Positions 1 to 8,053 of a DNA stretch of 64,000 nucleotides are shown in pieces (position 1 is the stretch's first letter; the number at the start of each line of letters is the position of its first letter). Origin of the DNA: Lachnospiraceae bacterium (GTDB taxonomy: Bacteria > Bacillota_A > Clostridia > Lachnospirales > Lachnospiraceae); assembly GCA_016287765.1 (NCBI GenBank), contig JAEEWS010000010.1, positions 1-64,000 on the forward strand, read 5' to 3'. A program made the position numbers and the translations under genes. Under the pieces are notes generated by a model that was given only the letters and a program-made list of their open reading frames with translations, searched no databases and was not told the DNA's origin.

Positions 1-98
1 AGGGGTTCATTTTTTGGCGCTTTGCGCCGAAAAATGAACCCCTAACCCCGTCCCCGAGGGTCAAAAAGTGAGCCTATAACCCCGTCCCCAAAGGTTCA
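1..98 (-). repeat. REP-like element, two core units plus long hairpin
   Basis: Two copies of the 13-nt core GGGGACGGGGTTA lie here on the minus strand (at 77-89 and 43-55). Each is flanked by GAACC/GGTTC-type arms. Positions 1-43 form a nearly perfect hairpin: arms AGGGGTTCATTTTT and its complement, then GGCGC-TTT-GCGCC at the tip. The same core recurs at 13844, 19166 and 19203. Short GC-rich palindromic units of this style are typical of REP sequences moved by Y1 (RAYT-type) transposases; no transposase gene is in the window. The element supplies the stop codon of the neighbouring mocR-like gene. The left end lies at the window edge, so more units may follow outside. Confidence 0.75.
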
Positions 99-1157
99 TC
101 CTCTTCTTTTTCTTCTTACTTTGTTTATATGTCTCTCGAAATCTCCGTTATCCATAAGCTCCGCCAAAATGTACTGGTCCAAGGTGGGAACCGTACAGGA
201 GTAAAAGCCGGTCTTTTCCTCAAACAAAGGCACCAGCCTCTCCGGAACCACCATATAGGCCACACGGAGTGACGAGGATACGGTCTTGGAAAAAGTATTT
301 ACATATATCACATTCTGATCCTTATCTATGGTATAAAGGGTCTCTTCTATCTTTCTGGACGGCGAGAACTCGGATTCAAAATCATCCTCTACGATGATGC
401 CGCCCTTTTCCGCAGCCCATCTTAAATACTCTCTCTTTTTGGAAGCCGTCGCACTTATTCCGCTGGGGTAGCTTCTGTAGGGTGTGATGTGCAGCACCTT
501 GGCCTTGGTATTTAGAAGATCCTCGCTTTTGATGCCGTCGTTAAGCAGCGTCAGCATGTCGCACTTAACTCCCGCTGCCTTGTATATGAGAGCGATCTTT
601 TCATAAGAAGGGTTTTCGATGCCGTAGATCACATCCCTTCCGAAGGTCTGAACGATCAGCCCGTAAAGGTATTCGGACCCTGAACCTATGATGATCTGAG
701 AGGGTTGAGTAAGCATATGCCTGCTCCGCAAGAGATAATCGCACACCGCCTCTTTAAGAGCCATGCACCCTTGGGGCGGGGATTTCACCAGTACATCTTC
801 CCCGTACTCGGTAAGGATCTTTCTAACCGTTCCCGCATATACGGAAAAAGGGAAACGATACTCATCCACCGCCTCTGCCTGTTCAAACCGCTTAGGAGCC
901 GTTCGCTTTCCCATCCCGCTGCCGTGGATCATCTTTCCTTCCTCGAAGGACACAAAATAGCCGCTCCTCTCTTTGGCCCTTATGTAGTCCTCTTCCGCCA
1001 GCAGTTCATAGGCATGCTCGACGGTGATGAGGCTCGTACCGAAAGTGTCCGCGGTAACTCTTTTGGAAGGCAGCTTGGACATATAAGGATAGATCCCTTT
1101 TAAAATATCATCTCTTAGGCTTTCATATATTTTTATGTATTTCTTTTCGTCTTTCAT
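96..1157 (-). CDS. MocR/PdxR-type GntR regulator, C-terminally truncated
   Basis: MocR regulators join a GntR winged-helix DNA-binding domain to an aminotransferase-like domain that binds PLP, and often control vitamin B6 or amino-acid genes. Residues about 8-75 are the winged helix (SKRVTADTFGTSLITVEHAY). Residues about 100-353 are the fold-type I aminotransferase domain, with the presumed PLP lysine K291 in NTFSKTVSSSLR. The family is usually about 450-480 residues. This one stops at 353, inside a basic stretch, because the TGA at 96-98 belongs to a REP-like element. The small C-terminal subdomain is therefore missing. It is divergent from the ECF gene at 1295, which it may regulate. DNA binding could survive; effector binding may not. 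Possibly a pseudogene. Confidence 0.85.
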   Translation of the reverse strand: MKDEKKYIKIYESLRDDILKGIYPYMSKLPSKRVTADTFGTSLITVEHAYELLAEEDYIRAKERSGYFVSFEEGKMIHGSGMGKRTAPKRFEQAEAVDEYRFPFSVYAGTVRKILTEYGEDVLVKSPPQGCMALKEAVCDYLLRSRHMLTQPSQIIIGSGSEYLYGLIVQTFGRDVIYGIENPSYEKIALIYKAAGVKCDMLTLLNDGIKSEDLLNTKAKVLHITPYRSYPSGISATASKKREYLRWAAEKGGIIVEDDFESEFSPSRKIEETLYTIDKDQNVIYVNTFSKTVSSSLRVAYMVVPERLVPLFEEKTGFYSCTVPTLDQYILAELMDNGDFERHINKVRRKRRG

Positions 1158-1182
1158 CTGGTCTTATATTTTTCTCCATTTT

Positions 1183-1202
1183 TGGTTATTTTAATATAAC
1201 CA
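1183..1202. promoter_or_regulatory. 20-bp palindrome, candidate MocR operator
   Basis: Perfect inverted repeat TGGTTAT-N6-ATAACCA in the divergent region between the mocR-like gene and the ECF gene. It ends about 20 bp upstream of a candidate extended -10 for the ECF gene, a position that suits an activator. Binding by the MocR protein is inferred from location only. Confidence 0.5.
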
Positions 1203-1221
1203 GTTCAATGATACATTACCT

Positions 1222-1229
1222 GCTATAAA
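1222..1229 (+). promoter_or_regulatory. extended -10 promoter of ECF gene
   Basis: TGCTATAAA reads as an extended sigma-A -10 element (TATAAA at 1224-1229). No good -35 is visible, which fits an activator-dependent promoter with the palindrome just upstream. The gene start follows about 65 bp downstream. Confidence 0.4.
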
Positions 1230-1294
1230 AAATCAAGGTCGAAGTAGATTAAGCTTAAAACATCGATACTAAAAGTAAAAAAGGAGTCAATATT

Positions 1295-1864
1295 ATGAAA
1301 AACGAACATATCAAAAAGCTTTGCATTGCCGCCCTTATGGCTGCCCTCTGCTATGTAGGTTACTCAGTATTCCCTGCCATTAACGCATCCGGAACAAAGG
1401 TGCACATCGGTAATGCTTTTGTGGTTCTCGGAGCCCTTATCCTCGGTCCCCTTTACGGCGGTCTTGCGGGAGCTGTGGGTCTCTCTCTTGCGGATATTCT
1501 CGGCGGTTTTGCCGCCAGCGCTCCCAGAACCTTTATATGCAAACTTCTCATAGGTTTGATCGTAGGTTTCATCGCCGTAAAATTAAAGAACATCAACGAT
1601 AAACATACCGCAAAGTACATCATCACCTGGTCCATAGTAGCCACTGTTGCCGGTCTTGCGTTTAACTGCGTATTCGAGCCTTCGCTCAAATGGTTCTGGT
1701 ACACCCTTCTTTTCCCCAATCCGGACAAGGCTGCATCTGCCATCAAAGCCCTGGTTGCGGTAACCACCTGGACCACACTTATCAATGCGGGCATAAACTC
1801 CGTAATCGGTATTATTCTTTACAATGCCCTTCGTCCCGCTCTTAAGAAGGCGTCAATACTTTAA
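1295..1864 (+). CDS. ECF transporter S component (vitamin substrate-binding membrane protein)
   Basis: S components are small membrane proteins that bind a vitamin and dock on the shared EcfT/EcfA energising module to import it. This 189-residue protein is hydrophobic throughout, with about six membrane segments. It carries the family pattern of a KVHIGN segment, a GALILGPLYGG turn and a PRTFICKLLIG segment. The ribosome site AAGGAG lies 9 nt before the ATG. No EcfT or ATPase genes are adjacent, as is usual for S components that share a remote module. Divergence from a MocR/PdxR-type regulator suggests a vitamin B6 compound as substrate, but thiamine-precursor transporters look similar and the sequence does not decide it. 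Confidence 0.8.
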   Translation: MKNEHIKKLCIAALMAALCYVGYSVFPAINASGTKVHIGNAFVVLGALILGPLYGGLAGAVGLSLADILGGFAASAPRTFICKLLIGLIVGFIAVKLKNINDKHTAKYIITWSIVATVAGLAFNCVFEPSLKWFWYTLLFPNPDKAASAIKALVAVTTWTTLINAGINSVIGIILYNALRPALKKASIL

Positions 1865-1891
1865 TCATCATGGATCCCTTCCGTAAAAAAT

Positions 1892-1917
1892 CCCCTTTCC
1901 TTATTTTAGGAAAGGGG
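1892..1917. terminator. bidirectional terminator
   Basis: Ten-base-pair stem CCCCTTTCCT/AGGAAAGGGG with a 6-nt loop. It is followed by TATTTTTAT on the plus strand and, read on the minus strand, by a T-run, so it can end both the ECF gene and the converging metH gene. Confidence 0.85.
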
Positions 1918-1941
1918 TATTTTTATAGGTTATAATATTTT

Positions 1942-4395
1942 TTATTCCATCCCGAACACCTTTTGGGCATATCTAACGGTATCCATGGCAGTAGCAGCAT
2001 ATTTATCCGCGTGGATCATATCTGCGTATTCCTGAGTAAGCACTGCGCCTCCCACACACACCTTTATGTCCGGATCAAATCCGTGTATCTGCTTTATGGT
2101 CTCTTCCATGGCAGGAACGGTGGTGGTCATAAGGGCGGACAGTCCCACAAGTCTGACATTTTCTTTTCTTACACAGTCAAGTATCTTTTCGGGAGGAACA
2201 TCCTTTCCCAGGTCAAGTACTTCAAAGCCGTAGTTCTTAAGAAGAGCTACCACAATATTCTTTCCTATATCATGGATATCTCCCTTTACCGTAGCCATTA
2301 TCACCTTGGGTCCCTTGGCAGAAGTCTCGGGCATGGACGCTGATACCACTCCGAAAGCAGCCTTGGCTGCCTCTGCGCTCATAAGGAGCTGAGGAAGGTA
2401 TATAGTCTTCTTTTCAAAGCCCACTCCCACTTCATTAAGAGCAGGGATTATATCCTCATTTATGATAGCCATTGCATCCTTAACGGCCAACAATTTCTTT
2501 GTTTCTTCCGCTGCCGCATCGGACATGCCCTTCTTTATGGCAAAGCCCAGCCCCTGATCGTTACCTGAAGCACCATTTACCGAAGCTGCAACACCTGCCC
2601 CGCCCTTTTGAGCACTTCCATGAGGAGAAGCCTGAAGAGTATTTACTTCCAGTTTGTCTGCATATTCTATATATCCGATACAATTATCATCCAGGCCGTT
2701 CAAAGTCATAAAGCATTTATAGGCCTTCATCATCTCTGTGGCAAAAGGATTCATTATAGCTCCGTCAAGCCCGCATTCCATGGCCATGGTGAAGAACACG
2801 GAAGTAATGATCTCTCTCTTTGGAAGTCCGAAGGAAACATTGGACACACCAAGGGAGCAATAGCATCCCAGTCTTTCCTTTATAAGCTTTATGGCATCCA
2901 GGGTACCTCTGGCGGCCTTTGAATCCGATGAAACAGCCATGGCCAGAGGGTCAAAGATCAGATCCTTCTTAGAAATCCCGTATTCCGCAGCTCGCTTTAC
3001 TATCTTTTCAGCTATCTTAAATCTGCCTTCCGCAGTTTCCGGTATACCGCCCTCATCCAATGTAAGAGCCACCAGGAAGCCGCCATATTTTTTCACAAGA
3101 GGGAAGATCGCTTCCATCACCTCTTCCTTGCCATTTACGGAATTCACCATAGCTTTTCCGTTATAGGCTCTTAGGGCTGCTTCCATTGCAACGGGATCGC
3201 TGGTATCCAGCTGCAGGGGAAGGGCCGTTATACCCTGTATCTCCCTTACGGTATCACAGAGCACTGCCTTTTCGTCTATCTCCGGAAGTCCCACGTTCAC
3301 ATCCAGCACATCTGCTCCGGCTTCTTCCTGATTCACTGCTTCTCCCAGGATATATGACATATCTCCGGATCTGAGAGCCTCTTTCAGCTTTTTCTTTCCT
3401 GTGGGATTGATCCTTTCCCCGATAAGGATGGGCTTCTTTCCGAATTCAACCACTGTAGTGTAAGAAGCTATCCTTCCTGTGTTATGTTCCATTACTTCCA
3501 AGGGCTTAATATCTCTTGTGGCCAGCACCATCTGCTTTATATGTTCCGGCGTTGTACCACAGCAACCGCCCAAAAGTCTTGCCCCTGCTTCCACTGCCTT
3601 TACAGCGTAGGATGCGAATTCTTCAGGACCCACATCATAAACCACTCTGTCTCCGTCCATCTTGGGCATACCCGCATTGGGCATAAAGATGACGGGAATG
3701 TCCGCCCCTGCATATAATTCCGGAACGATCTCCAGCATCTTGTCAGGTCCCAGAGAGCAATTGGCCCCCACAGCATCCACTCCCAGACCGTTCATTATGG
3801 TGGTCATTACCATAGGTGAAGAACCGGTCATGGTCTTATGGGTCTCGTCATATACATTACTTACAAAGATGGGAACATCCGTGATCTCCTTAGCGGCTAT
3901 TACTGCTGCCTTACTTTCAAGAGAATCGTTCATTGTCTCTATAAGTATATATTCCGCTCCGAATTCCACACCGAGAGATATGGTTTCCTTAAAAAGAGAA
4001 ACAGCGGTCTCAAATTCCAGATCTCCGAGAGGCTTTAAAAGCTTCCCCAGGGATCCCACGTCCATTCCCACATACATATCCTTTTGGACCATTTCACCAC
4101 TTGCTCTTTTCCTTGCCTCCATTGCGCATTCCATAGCGGCTTTAACGATCTCTCTAAGGCCATAACGTCCGTCTTTCCCGTCATACTTCATGGAATTTGC
4201 CCCAAAGGTATTGGCAGCCACTCCGTTGGCTCCGGCTTCAAAATAGGACTGTCCCAGAGCGATTATGTCCTCCCTGTGAGTTATATTCCATATTTCAGGA
4301 AGCTCTCCGGGTTTTATTCCCTTCTTTTGAAGCTGGGATCCTGTGGCTCCGTCGAAATAAAATATGCCTTGTTTTAACTTTTCTCTTAAATCCAT
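1942..4395 (-). CDS. metH: cobalamin-dependent methionine synthase without activation domain
   Basis: Transfers a methyl group from methyltetrahydrofolate through cobalamin to homocysteine, making methionine. Domains in order: homocysteine-binding barrel (1-about 300) with zinc ligands C213 and C278/C279 (GGCCGTTPE); pterin-binding barrel (about 310-590); a Gly/Ala/Ser-rich linker near 590-625; B12 cap; and a cobalamin-binding Rossmann domain with D706-x-H708-x-x-G711 (DIHDIG). At 817 residues it lacks the C-terminal reactivation domain of the roughly 1200-residue E. coli enzyme. That function is encoded separately just upstream. It is last in the metF / activation-domain / metH operon, with AAGGA 8 nt before the ATG. 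Confidence 0.95.
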   Translation of the reverse strand: MDLREKLKQGIFYFDGATGSQLQKKGIKPGELPEIWNITHREDIIALGQSYFEAGANGVAANTFGANSMKYDGKDGRYGLREIVKAAMECAMEARKRASGEMVQKDMYVGMDVGSLGKLLKPLGDLEFETAVSLFKETISLGVEFGAEYILIETMNDSLESKAAVIAAKEITDVPIFVSNVYDETHKTMTGSSPMVMTTIMNGLGVDAVGANCSLGPDKMLEIVPELYAGADIPVIFMPNAGMPKMDGDRVVYDVGPEEFASYAVKAVEAGARLLGGCCGTTPEHIKQMVLATRDIKPLEVMEHNTGRIASYTTVVEFGKKPILIGERINPTGKKKLKEALRSGDMSYILGEAVNQEEAGADVLDVNVGLPEIDEKAVLCDTVREIQGITALPLQLDTSDPVAMEAALRAYNGKAMVNSVNGKEEVMEAIFPLVKKYGGFLVALTLDEGGIPETAEGRFKIAEKIVKRAAEYGISKKDLIFDPLAMAVSSDSKAARGTLDAIKLIKERLGCYCSLGVSNVSFGLPKREIITSVFFTMAMECGLDGAIMNPFATEMMKAYKCFMTLNGLDDNCIGYIEYADKLEVNTLQASPHGSAQKGGAGVAASVNGASGNDQGLGFAIKKGMSDAAAEETKKLLAVKDAMAIINEDIIPALNEVGVGFEKKTIYLPQLLMSAEAAKAAFGVVSASMPETSAKGPKVIMATVKGDIHDIGKNIVVALLKNYGFEVLDLGKDVPPEKILDCVRKENVRLVGLSALMTTTVPAMEETIKQIHGFDPDIKVCVGGAVLTQEYADMIHADKYAATAMDTVRYAQKVFGME

Positions 4396-4437
4396 ATCAT
4401 TTATCCTTATGTAAAAATATGTATGCCGTATTTAAAG

Positions 4438-4995
4438 TTAATTCCCCTTGATCCCCACTATGGCCGTAACCGACTTGGTGGGACTCATGAGCAATGAATC
4501 CGTCAAAGACAGCCCTATCTTTCTGTTGGTATCCAAAATGGATATCATGGTCTTTTGATACTCCAAAGGCAGATCCCCGTAACCCGGAGAAAATCTGGAT
4601 GTAAGCTTTCCGTACTTTTCTTCCATTTCCTTGCAGAAGGTATCGCACACATGTTCTATGGCTTCAGTCCCCAGCGCATCGTAGATAAGCTGCTCCACCG
4701 GCGAAACCACTGCCGCTCTCATCCTTACCCTGTCTGCTTCCGCGCCGATGGTAGCCGCCATCAGGAGGACCTTTTTGCACCCCACCAGATGTCTCTTAAG
4801 GTCTACGGAATCCACCTCCGGCATATCGCTTTCCATAAAGCAGACCTTGCCGTCGAACAAGGGGAGAAGGTTTTTAAGCGCCTTGTCTATCCTTTCGGGC
4901 ATGCCATCTATCGCCTGTCCGTTTCTCTGTCCCATGTAATAATTTACATTTTTCAGGTTCAATTCTTCTATTTTATATTTTCTGATCTCGATCAT
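4438..4995 (-). CDS. stand-alone MetH activation (AdoMet-binding) domain protein
   Basis: A 185-residue protein matching the reactivation domain of methionine synthase. The hallmark AdoMet-binding segment is RFSPGYGDLPLEYQ, followed by a conserved LMSPTKSVTAIVG stretch. In large MetH proteins this domain reductively methylates oxidised cob(II)alamin using AdoMet. Here it lies in trans, between metF (9 nt upstream) and metH (42 nt downstream), which lacks it. Docking on MetH as a separate subunit is inferred from the gene arrangement and family knowledge. No convincing ribosome site precedes the ATG, so translation may be coupled to metF. Confidence 0.88.
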   Translation of the reverse strand: MIEIRKYKIEELNLKNVNYYMGQRNGQAIDGMPERIDKALKNLLPLFDGKVCFMESDMPEVDSVDLKRHLVGCKKVLLMAATIGAEADRVRMRAAVVSPVEQLIYDALGTEAIEHVCDTFCKEMEEKYGKLTSRFSPGYGDLPLEYQKTMISILDTNRKIGLSLTDSLLMSPTKSVTAIVGIKGN

Positions 4996-5004
4996 GTTAA
5001 AAAT

Positions 5005-5877
5005 CTATATATCCAAAATGCCCTTCAGGTTATTCTTGATCTCTTCCGCAATGTCTGCCCTGTTCATGGTGTACAGATGAATGGCAGTAACGCCGTTTGC
5101 GATAAGATCCACGATCTGCTCCGTTGCATATATAATGCCGGCCTGCTTCATAGCTTCGGGATTTTGTCCGAACTTGTCCACCATATACTTAAACTTAAGA
5201 GGTACCTGGGAACCGGAGAGTTTTAAGATCCTCTCCACCTGCTTCACGTTCGTAACAGGCATGATGCCTGCAACGATGGGCACCTTTATCCCCGCATCCC
5301 TGACTTTGTAAAGATAGTTCCAATAAATGTTATTATCAAAGAACATCTGAGTGGTAAGGAATTCACATCCCGCATCCACCTTCTTTATCATGTTCTCAAT
5401 ATCCTTAGTCTGACTTAAAGATTCGGGATGACTTTCCGGATAGCAGGCTCCGCCGACGCAAAAGTCGGGATTAAAATCCTTTATCTCCTTTACAAGCTCG
5501 GATGCATATCTGTAATCCCAGTTTTCTCTTGCCTCGCTCCCCACAGGAAGATCTCCCCTTAAAGCCAGGATATTTTCCAGTCCCGCACCCTTAATGGCTT
5601 CCAGCTGTTTTCTTACTCCCTCTTTTGTGGAACTTATACAGGTAAGATGAGCAAGTACCGGGATATTAAATTTGTTCTGAAGATCCTTTGCTATGGCAAC
5701 GGTATATTCACTGGTCCCACCGCCTGCTCCGTAAGTAACGCTCATAAAGTCCGGTGAAAGAGCTCCCACCTTCTCTGCTGCGCTCTTTATGGATTCAAAT
5801 TTATCTGCAGTTTTCGGAGGAAATACCTCAAAGGAAAAACTGATCTTATCGGATTTGATCTTATCTATAACTCTCAT
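5005..5877 (-). CDS. metF: methylenetetrahydrofolate reductase
   Basis: Reduces 5,10-methylene-THF to 5-methyl-THF, the methyl donor for MetH. The 290-residue length and the FEVFPPK start (residues 17-23), SVTYGAGG and HLTCIS motifs are those of the bacterial FAD-containing TIM-barrel enzyme. It is first in the operon with the MetH activation domain and metH, so the pathway from C1-folate to methionine is co-expressed. Ribosome site AAGGAG lies well placed before the ATG. The 5' region shows no S-box, T-box or cobalamin riboswitch that I can recognise; a small inverted repeat lies at 5932-5956. Confidence 0.95.
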   Translation of the reverse strand: MRVIDKIKSDKISFSFEVFPPKTADKFESIKSAAEKVGALSPDFMSVTYGAGGGTSEYTVAIAKDLQNKFNIPVLAHLTCISSTKEGVRKQLEAIKGAGLENILALRGDLPVGSEARENWDYRYASELVKEIKDFNPDFCVGGACYPESHPESLSQTKDIENMIKKVDAGCEFLTTQMFFDNNIYWNYLYKVRDAGIKVPIVAGIMPVTNVKQVERILKLSGSQVPLKFKYMVDKFGQNPEAMKQAGIIYATEQIVDLIANGVTAIHLYTMNRADIAEEIKNNLKGILDI

Positions 5878-5931
5878 GGCTGCCTGTCTCCTTTTCTCCT
5901 TTTATGAGTATGCACTATTTTACAACAGATC

Positions 5932-5956
5932 GCCGTAAATTAAAAGGGCTTACGGC
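5932..5956. promoter_or_regulatory. inverted repeat upstream of metF
   Basis: GCCGTAA-N11-TTACGGC in the divergent region between metF and the hydrogenase-like sensor gene. It could be an operator or a hairpin in the metF leader. No regulator can be assigned. Confidence 0.3.
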
Positions 5957-6003
5957 AAAATTTACTTCATCAATTTACAGTGAAAAAAAGTCCAACAAAA
6001 GTC

Positions 6004-6030
6004 TGAATTTATTATAAATGAATAAATTCA
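6004..6030. promoter_or_regulatory. 10-bp perfect inverted repeat upstream of sensor gene
   Basis: TGAATTTATT-N7-AATAAATTCA, about 113 bp before the start of the hydrogenase-like chemoreceptor gene. A weak promoter (TTGATA near 6056, AATAAT about 16 bp further on) follows it. The symmetry suggests a dimeric regulator site, but the segment is AT-rich. Confidence 0.35.
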
Positions 6031-6142
6031 ACATAGTAAACATTGTTTTTTGTGCTTGATAGTAGTAAAATTTCTAAAATAATAAAACAATAGCGTAAGA
6101 CTATTCCAATAACATATCACCTTAAGGGGGAAGATTCGCATT

Positions 6143-8008
6143 ATGAGCTACTTTCAAAAGCTTGTTACAACAAATGACAATTGTATAGCCTGCCACCATT
6201 GCATCTCTGTTTGCCCTACTCTTCTTGCCAACAGAATTGTTAAAAAAGACGACAAAACGCAGTTCATCGAGATCAACCCCGATTACTGTGTAGGCTGCGG
6301 TTCATGTATCGATGCATGTAACCATGATGCCCGTTCCTATGACGATGATACCGAGCTTTTCCTTAACGATCTGAAAAGAGGAGAAAAGATCTCTCTGCTC
6401 ATCGCTCCCGCTTTTTTTGCCAACTATCCCAAAGACAGCGGAAGGATCCTTGGCGGTCTCAAAAAACTGGGTGTAAGAAGGCTGGTAAGTGTAGGTTTCG
6501 GAGCAGACATTACCACCTGGGCCTATATCAAGTATATTACGGAAAATCATTTTATGGGCGGTATATCCCAGCCCTGCCCGGCTATAGTGGACTATATCGA
6601 AAAATACGTGCCTCAGCTTCTGCCCAAGCTCATGCCGGTACACTCCCCCACTCTCTGTGCGGCAGTGTACCTTAACAAGTATGAGCATTGCACGGATAAG
6701 CTTGCTTTCTTAAGTCCCTGTCTTGCTAAATCCAAGGAATTTAAGGCACCCGAAACAGATGGCCTTGTATCCTATAACGTTACCTATGACCATTTGGTTA
6801 AATATATGCGCGAACACAGACTTTACGGGGACGATGTAAAGGACGAGATCGAGGACGGAATGGGTGCCATCTATCCTATGCCCGGCGGACTTAAGGAAAA
6901 TGTTTACTGGTTCCTGGGAGAAGATGTGCTGGTTAAGCAGATAGAAGGCGAAAAGCATGCATATGAATATCTTAAGGAATATGCAAAGAGAGTTTCTTCC
7001 GGTAAAGAACTTCCCGTTCTCGTGGATGCTTTAAACTGTTCTCAGGGTTGCCTTTACGGAACTGCCACTGAACCCGAGATCGCTGTGGGCGATGATACCT
7101 TCTTTGAATTACAGCGTATAAGGAAAGAAAAGATAGATAACGACAAGGACGTTCAGACAGGACGTTCCATGACACCCGCCCAGAGACTTGCTGCTTTAAA
7201 CGAACAGTTTAAAGATCTTAAATTGTCGGATTTCATCAGAAGATACTCCGATAAATCCTCTTATGTACCTGAACCCGAACCTTCGGTAAGTGAATACAAC
7301 GATATCTTTAATACCATGTTAAAGCCTAACGAAGAGGATCGTCATATCGATTGCAGTGCCTGCGGATATAAGACCTGTAAAGACATGGCCAAGGCTATAT
7401 TTAACGGAGCAAACATTAAGGAAAACTGTATCTGGTACAACGAGAAAAAGAGTATCGCCATTTCGGAATACGTAAACAACGACTTCCTGAAGCTGAACTC
7501 TTCCATCGATAACCTTTCCACAAATAACCGCTCCACTGCCATTGATACTGAAGACATCACCAGAAGCATAAGCGAGATCAACGAGTTCTGCATAAACTTT
7601 GCCCAGTCTTTCTCCAACATCATGCAGTTATTGAATCAGCTGGAAAAGGATAACAAAAACATCACCGCTATTTCCGGTAAGACCACTCTTCTCGCCCTTA
7701 ACGCTTCCATCGAGGCTGCAAGAGCAGGTGAAGCAGGTCGCGGTTTCAACGTGGTAGCCCAGAACATAAAGGAGCTCTCCGCTTCCTCGGATAAGGCCGC
7801 CAAGAGCTCCCTTTCAAACAAGGAACAGATCACGGATGCGGTTCTGAAGATGAACGAACAGGCTCAAAAACTGGAAAGCCTTATTGCCACCGCCACCTCC
7901 AAGATTGAAACCCTGGCCGCAAGAGCGGAAGAAAACAGTACCGTTACCGATATGGTCAATCAGCTTTGCGAAAGCATGCAGAAAAAACTGGCCGAGATCG
8001 CTGAATAA
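6143..8008 (+). CDS. soluble chemoreceptor fused to [FeFe]-hydrogenase-like H-cluster domain
   Basis: Domains in order: two [4Fe-4S] ferredoxin motifs (C14/17/20/24 and C49/52/55/59); a hydrogenase large-subunit-like domain (about 80-310) with all four ligands for the H-cluster cubane, C145 (SQPCPA), C193 (SPCLAK), C299 and C303 ([10 protein letters not shown]); a further Fe-S domain with C404/407/412/429; then a cytosolic chemoreceptor signalling hairpin (about 450-621) with the tip [18 protein letters not shown]. In catalytic enzymes the first motif is TSCCP; here the proton-shuttle cysteine is proline, and the MPC methionine is serine. Such losses mark sensory [FeFe] hydrogenases. No membrane segment or HAMP. 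Likely couples H2 or redox state to CheA; the ligand is inferred. Confidence 0.85.
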   Translation: MSYFQKLVTTNDNCIACHHCISVCPTLLANRIVKKDDKTQFIEINPDYCVGCGSCIDACNHDARSYDDDTELFLNDLKRGEKISLLIAPAFFANYPKDSGRILGGLKKLGVRRLVSVGFGADITTWAYIKYITENHFMGGISQPCPAIVDYIEKYVPQLLPKLMPVHSPTLCAAVYLNKYEHCTDKLAFLSPCLAKSKEFKAPETDGLVSYNVTYDHLVKYMREHRLYGDDVKDEIEDGMGAIYPMPGGLKENVYWFLGEDVLVKQIEGEKHAYEYLKEYAKRVSSGKELPVLVDALNCSQGCLYGTATEPEIAVGDDTFFELQRIRKEKIDNDKDVQTGRSMTPAQRLAALNEQFKDLKLSDFIRRYSDKSSYVPEPEPSVSEYNDIFNTMLKPNEEDRHIDCSACGYKTCKDMAKAIFNGANIKENCIWYNEKKSIAISEYVNNDFLKLNSSIDNLSTNNRSTAIDTEDITRSISEINEFCINFAQSFSNIMQLLNQLEKDNKNITAISGKTTLLALNASIEAARAGEAGRGFNVVAQNIKELSASSDKAAKSSLSNKEQITDAVLKMNEQAQKLESLIATATSKIETLAARAEENSTVTDMVNQLCESMQKKLAEIAE

Positions 8009-8020
8009 CCTGATATTTGA

Positions 8021-8048
8021 AAAGGAACATCCTCTCGGATGTTCCTTT
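8021..8048 (+). terminator. terminator of sensor gene
   Basis: Twelve-base-pair stem AAAGGAACATCC/GGATGTTCCTTT with a TCTC loop and a following T-run. It lies 12 nt after the sensor stop and may also serve the converging CNNM-type gene. Confidence 0.85.
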
Positions 8049-8053
8049 TTTAT

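Noticed and set aside
5878..6142. Possible SAM or cobalamin riboswitch before metF
   Set aside because: I saw only a small 7-bp inverted repeat; no S-box or B12-box conserved segments are present.
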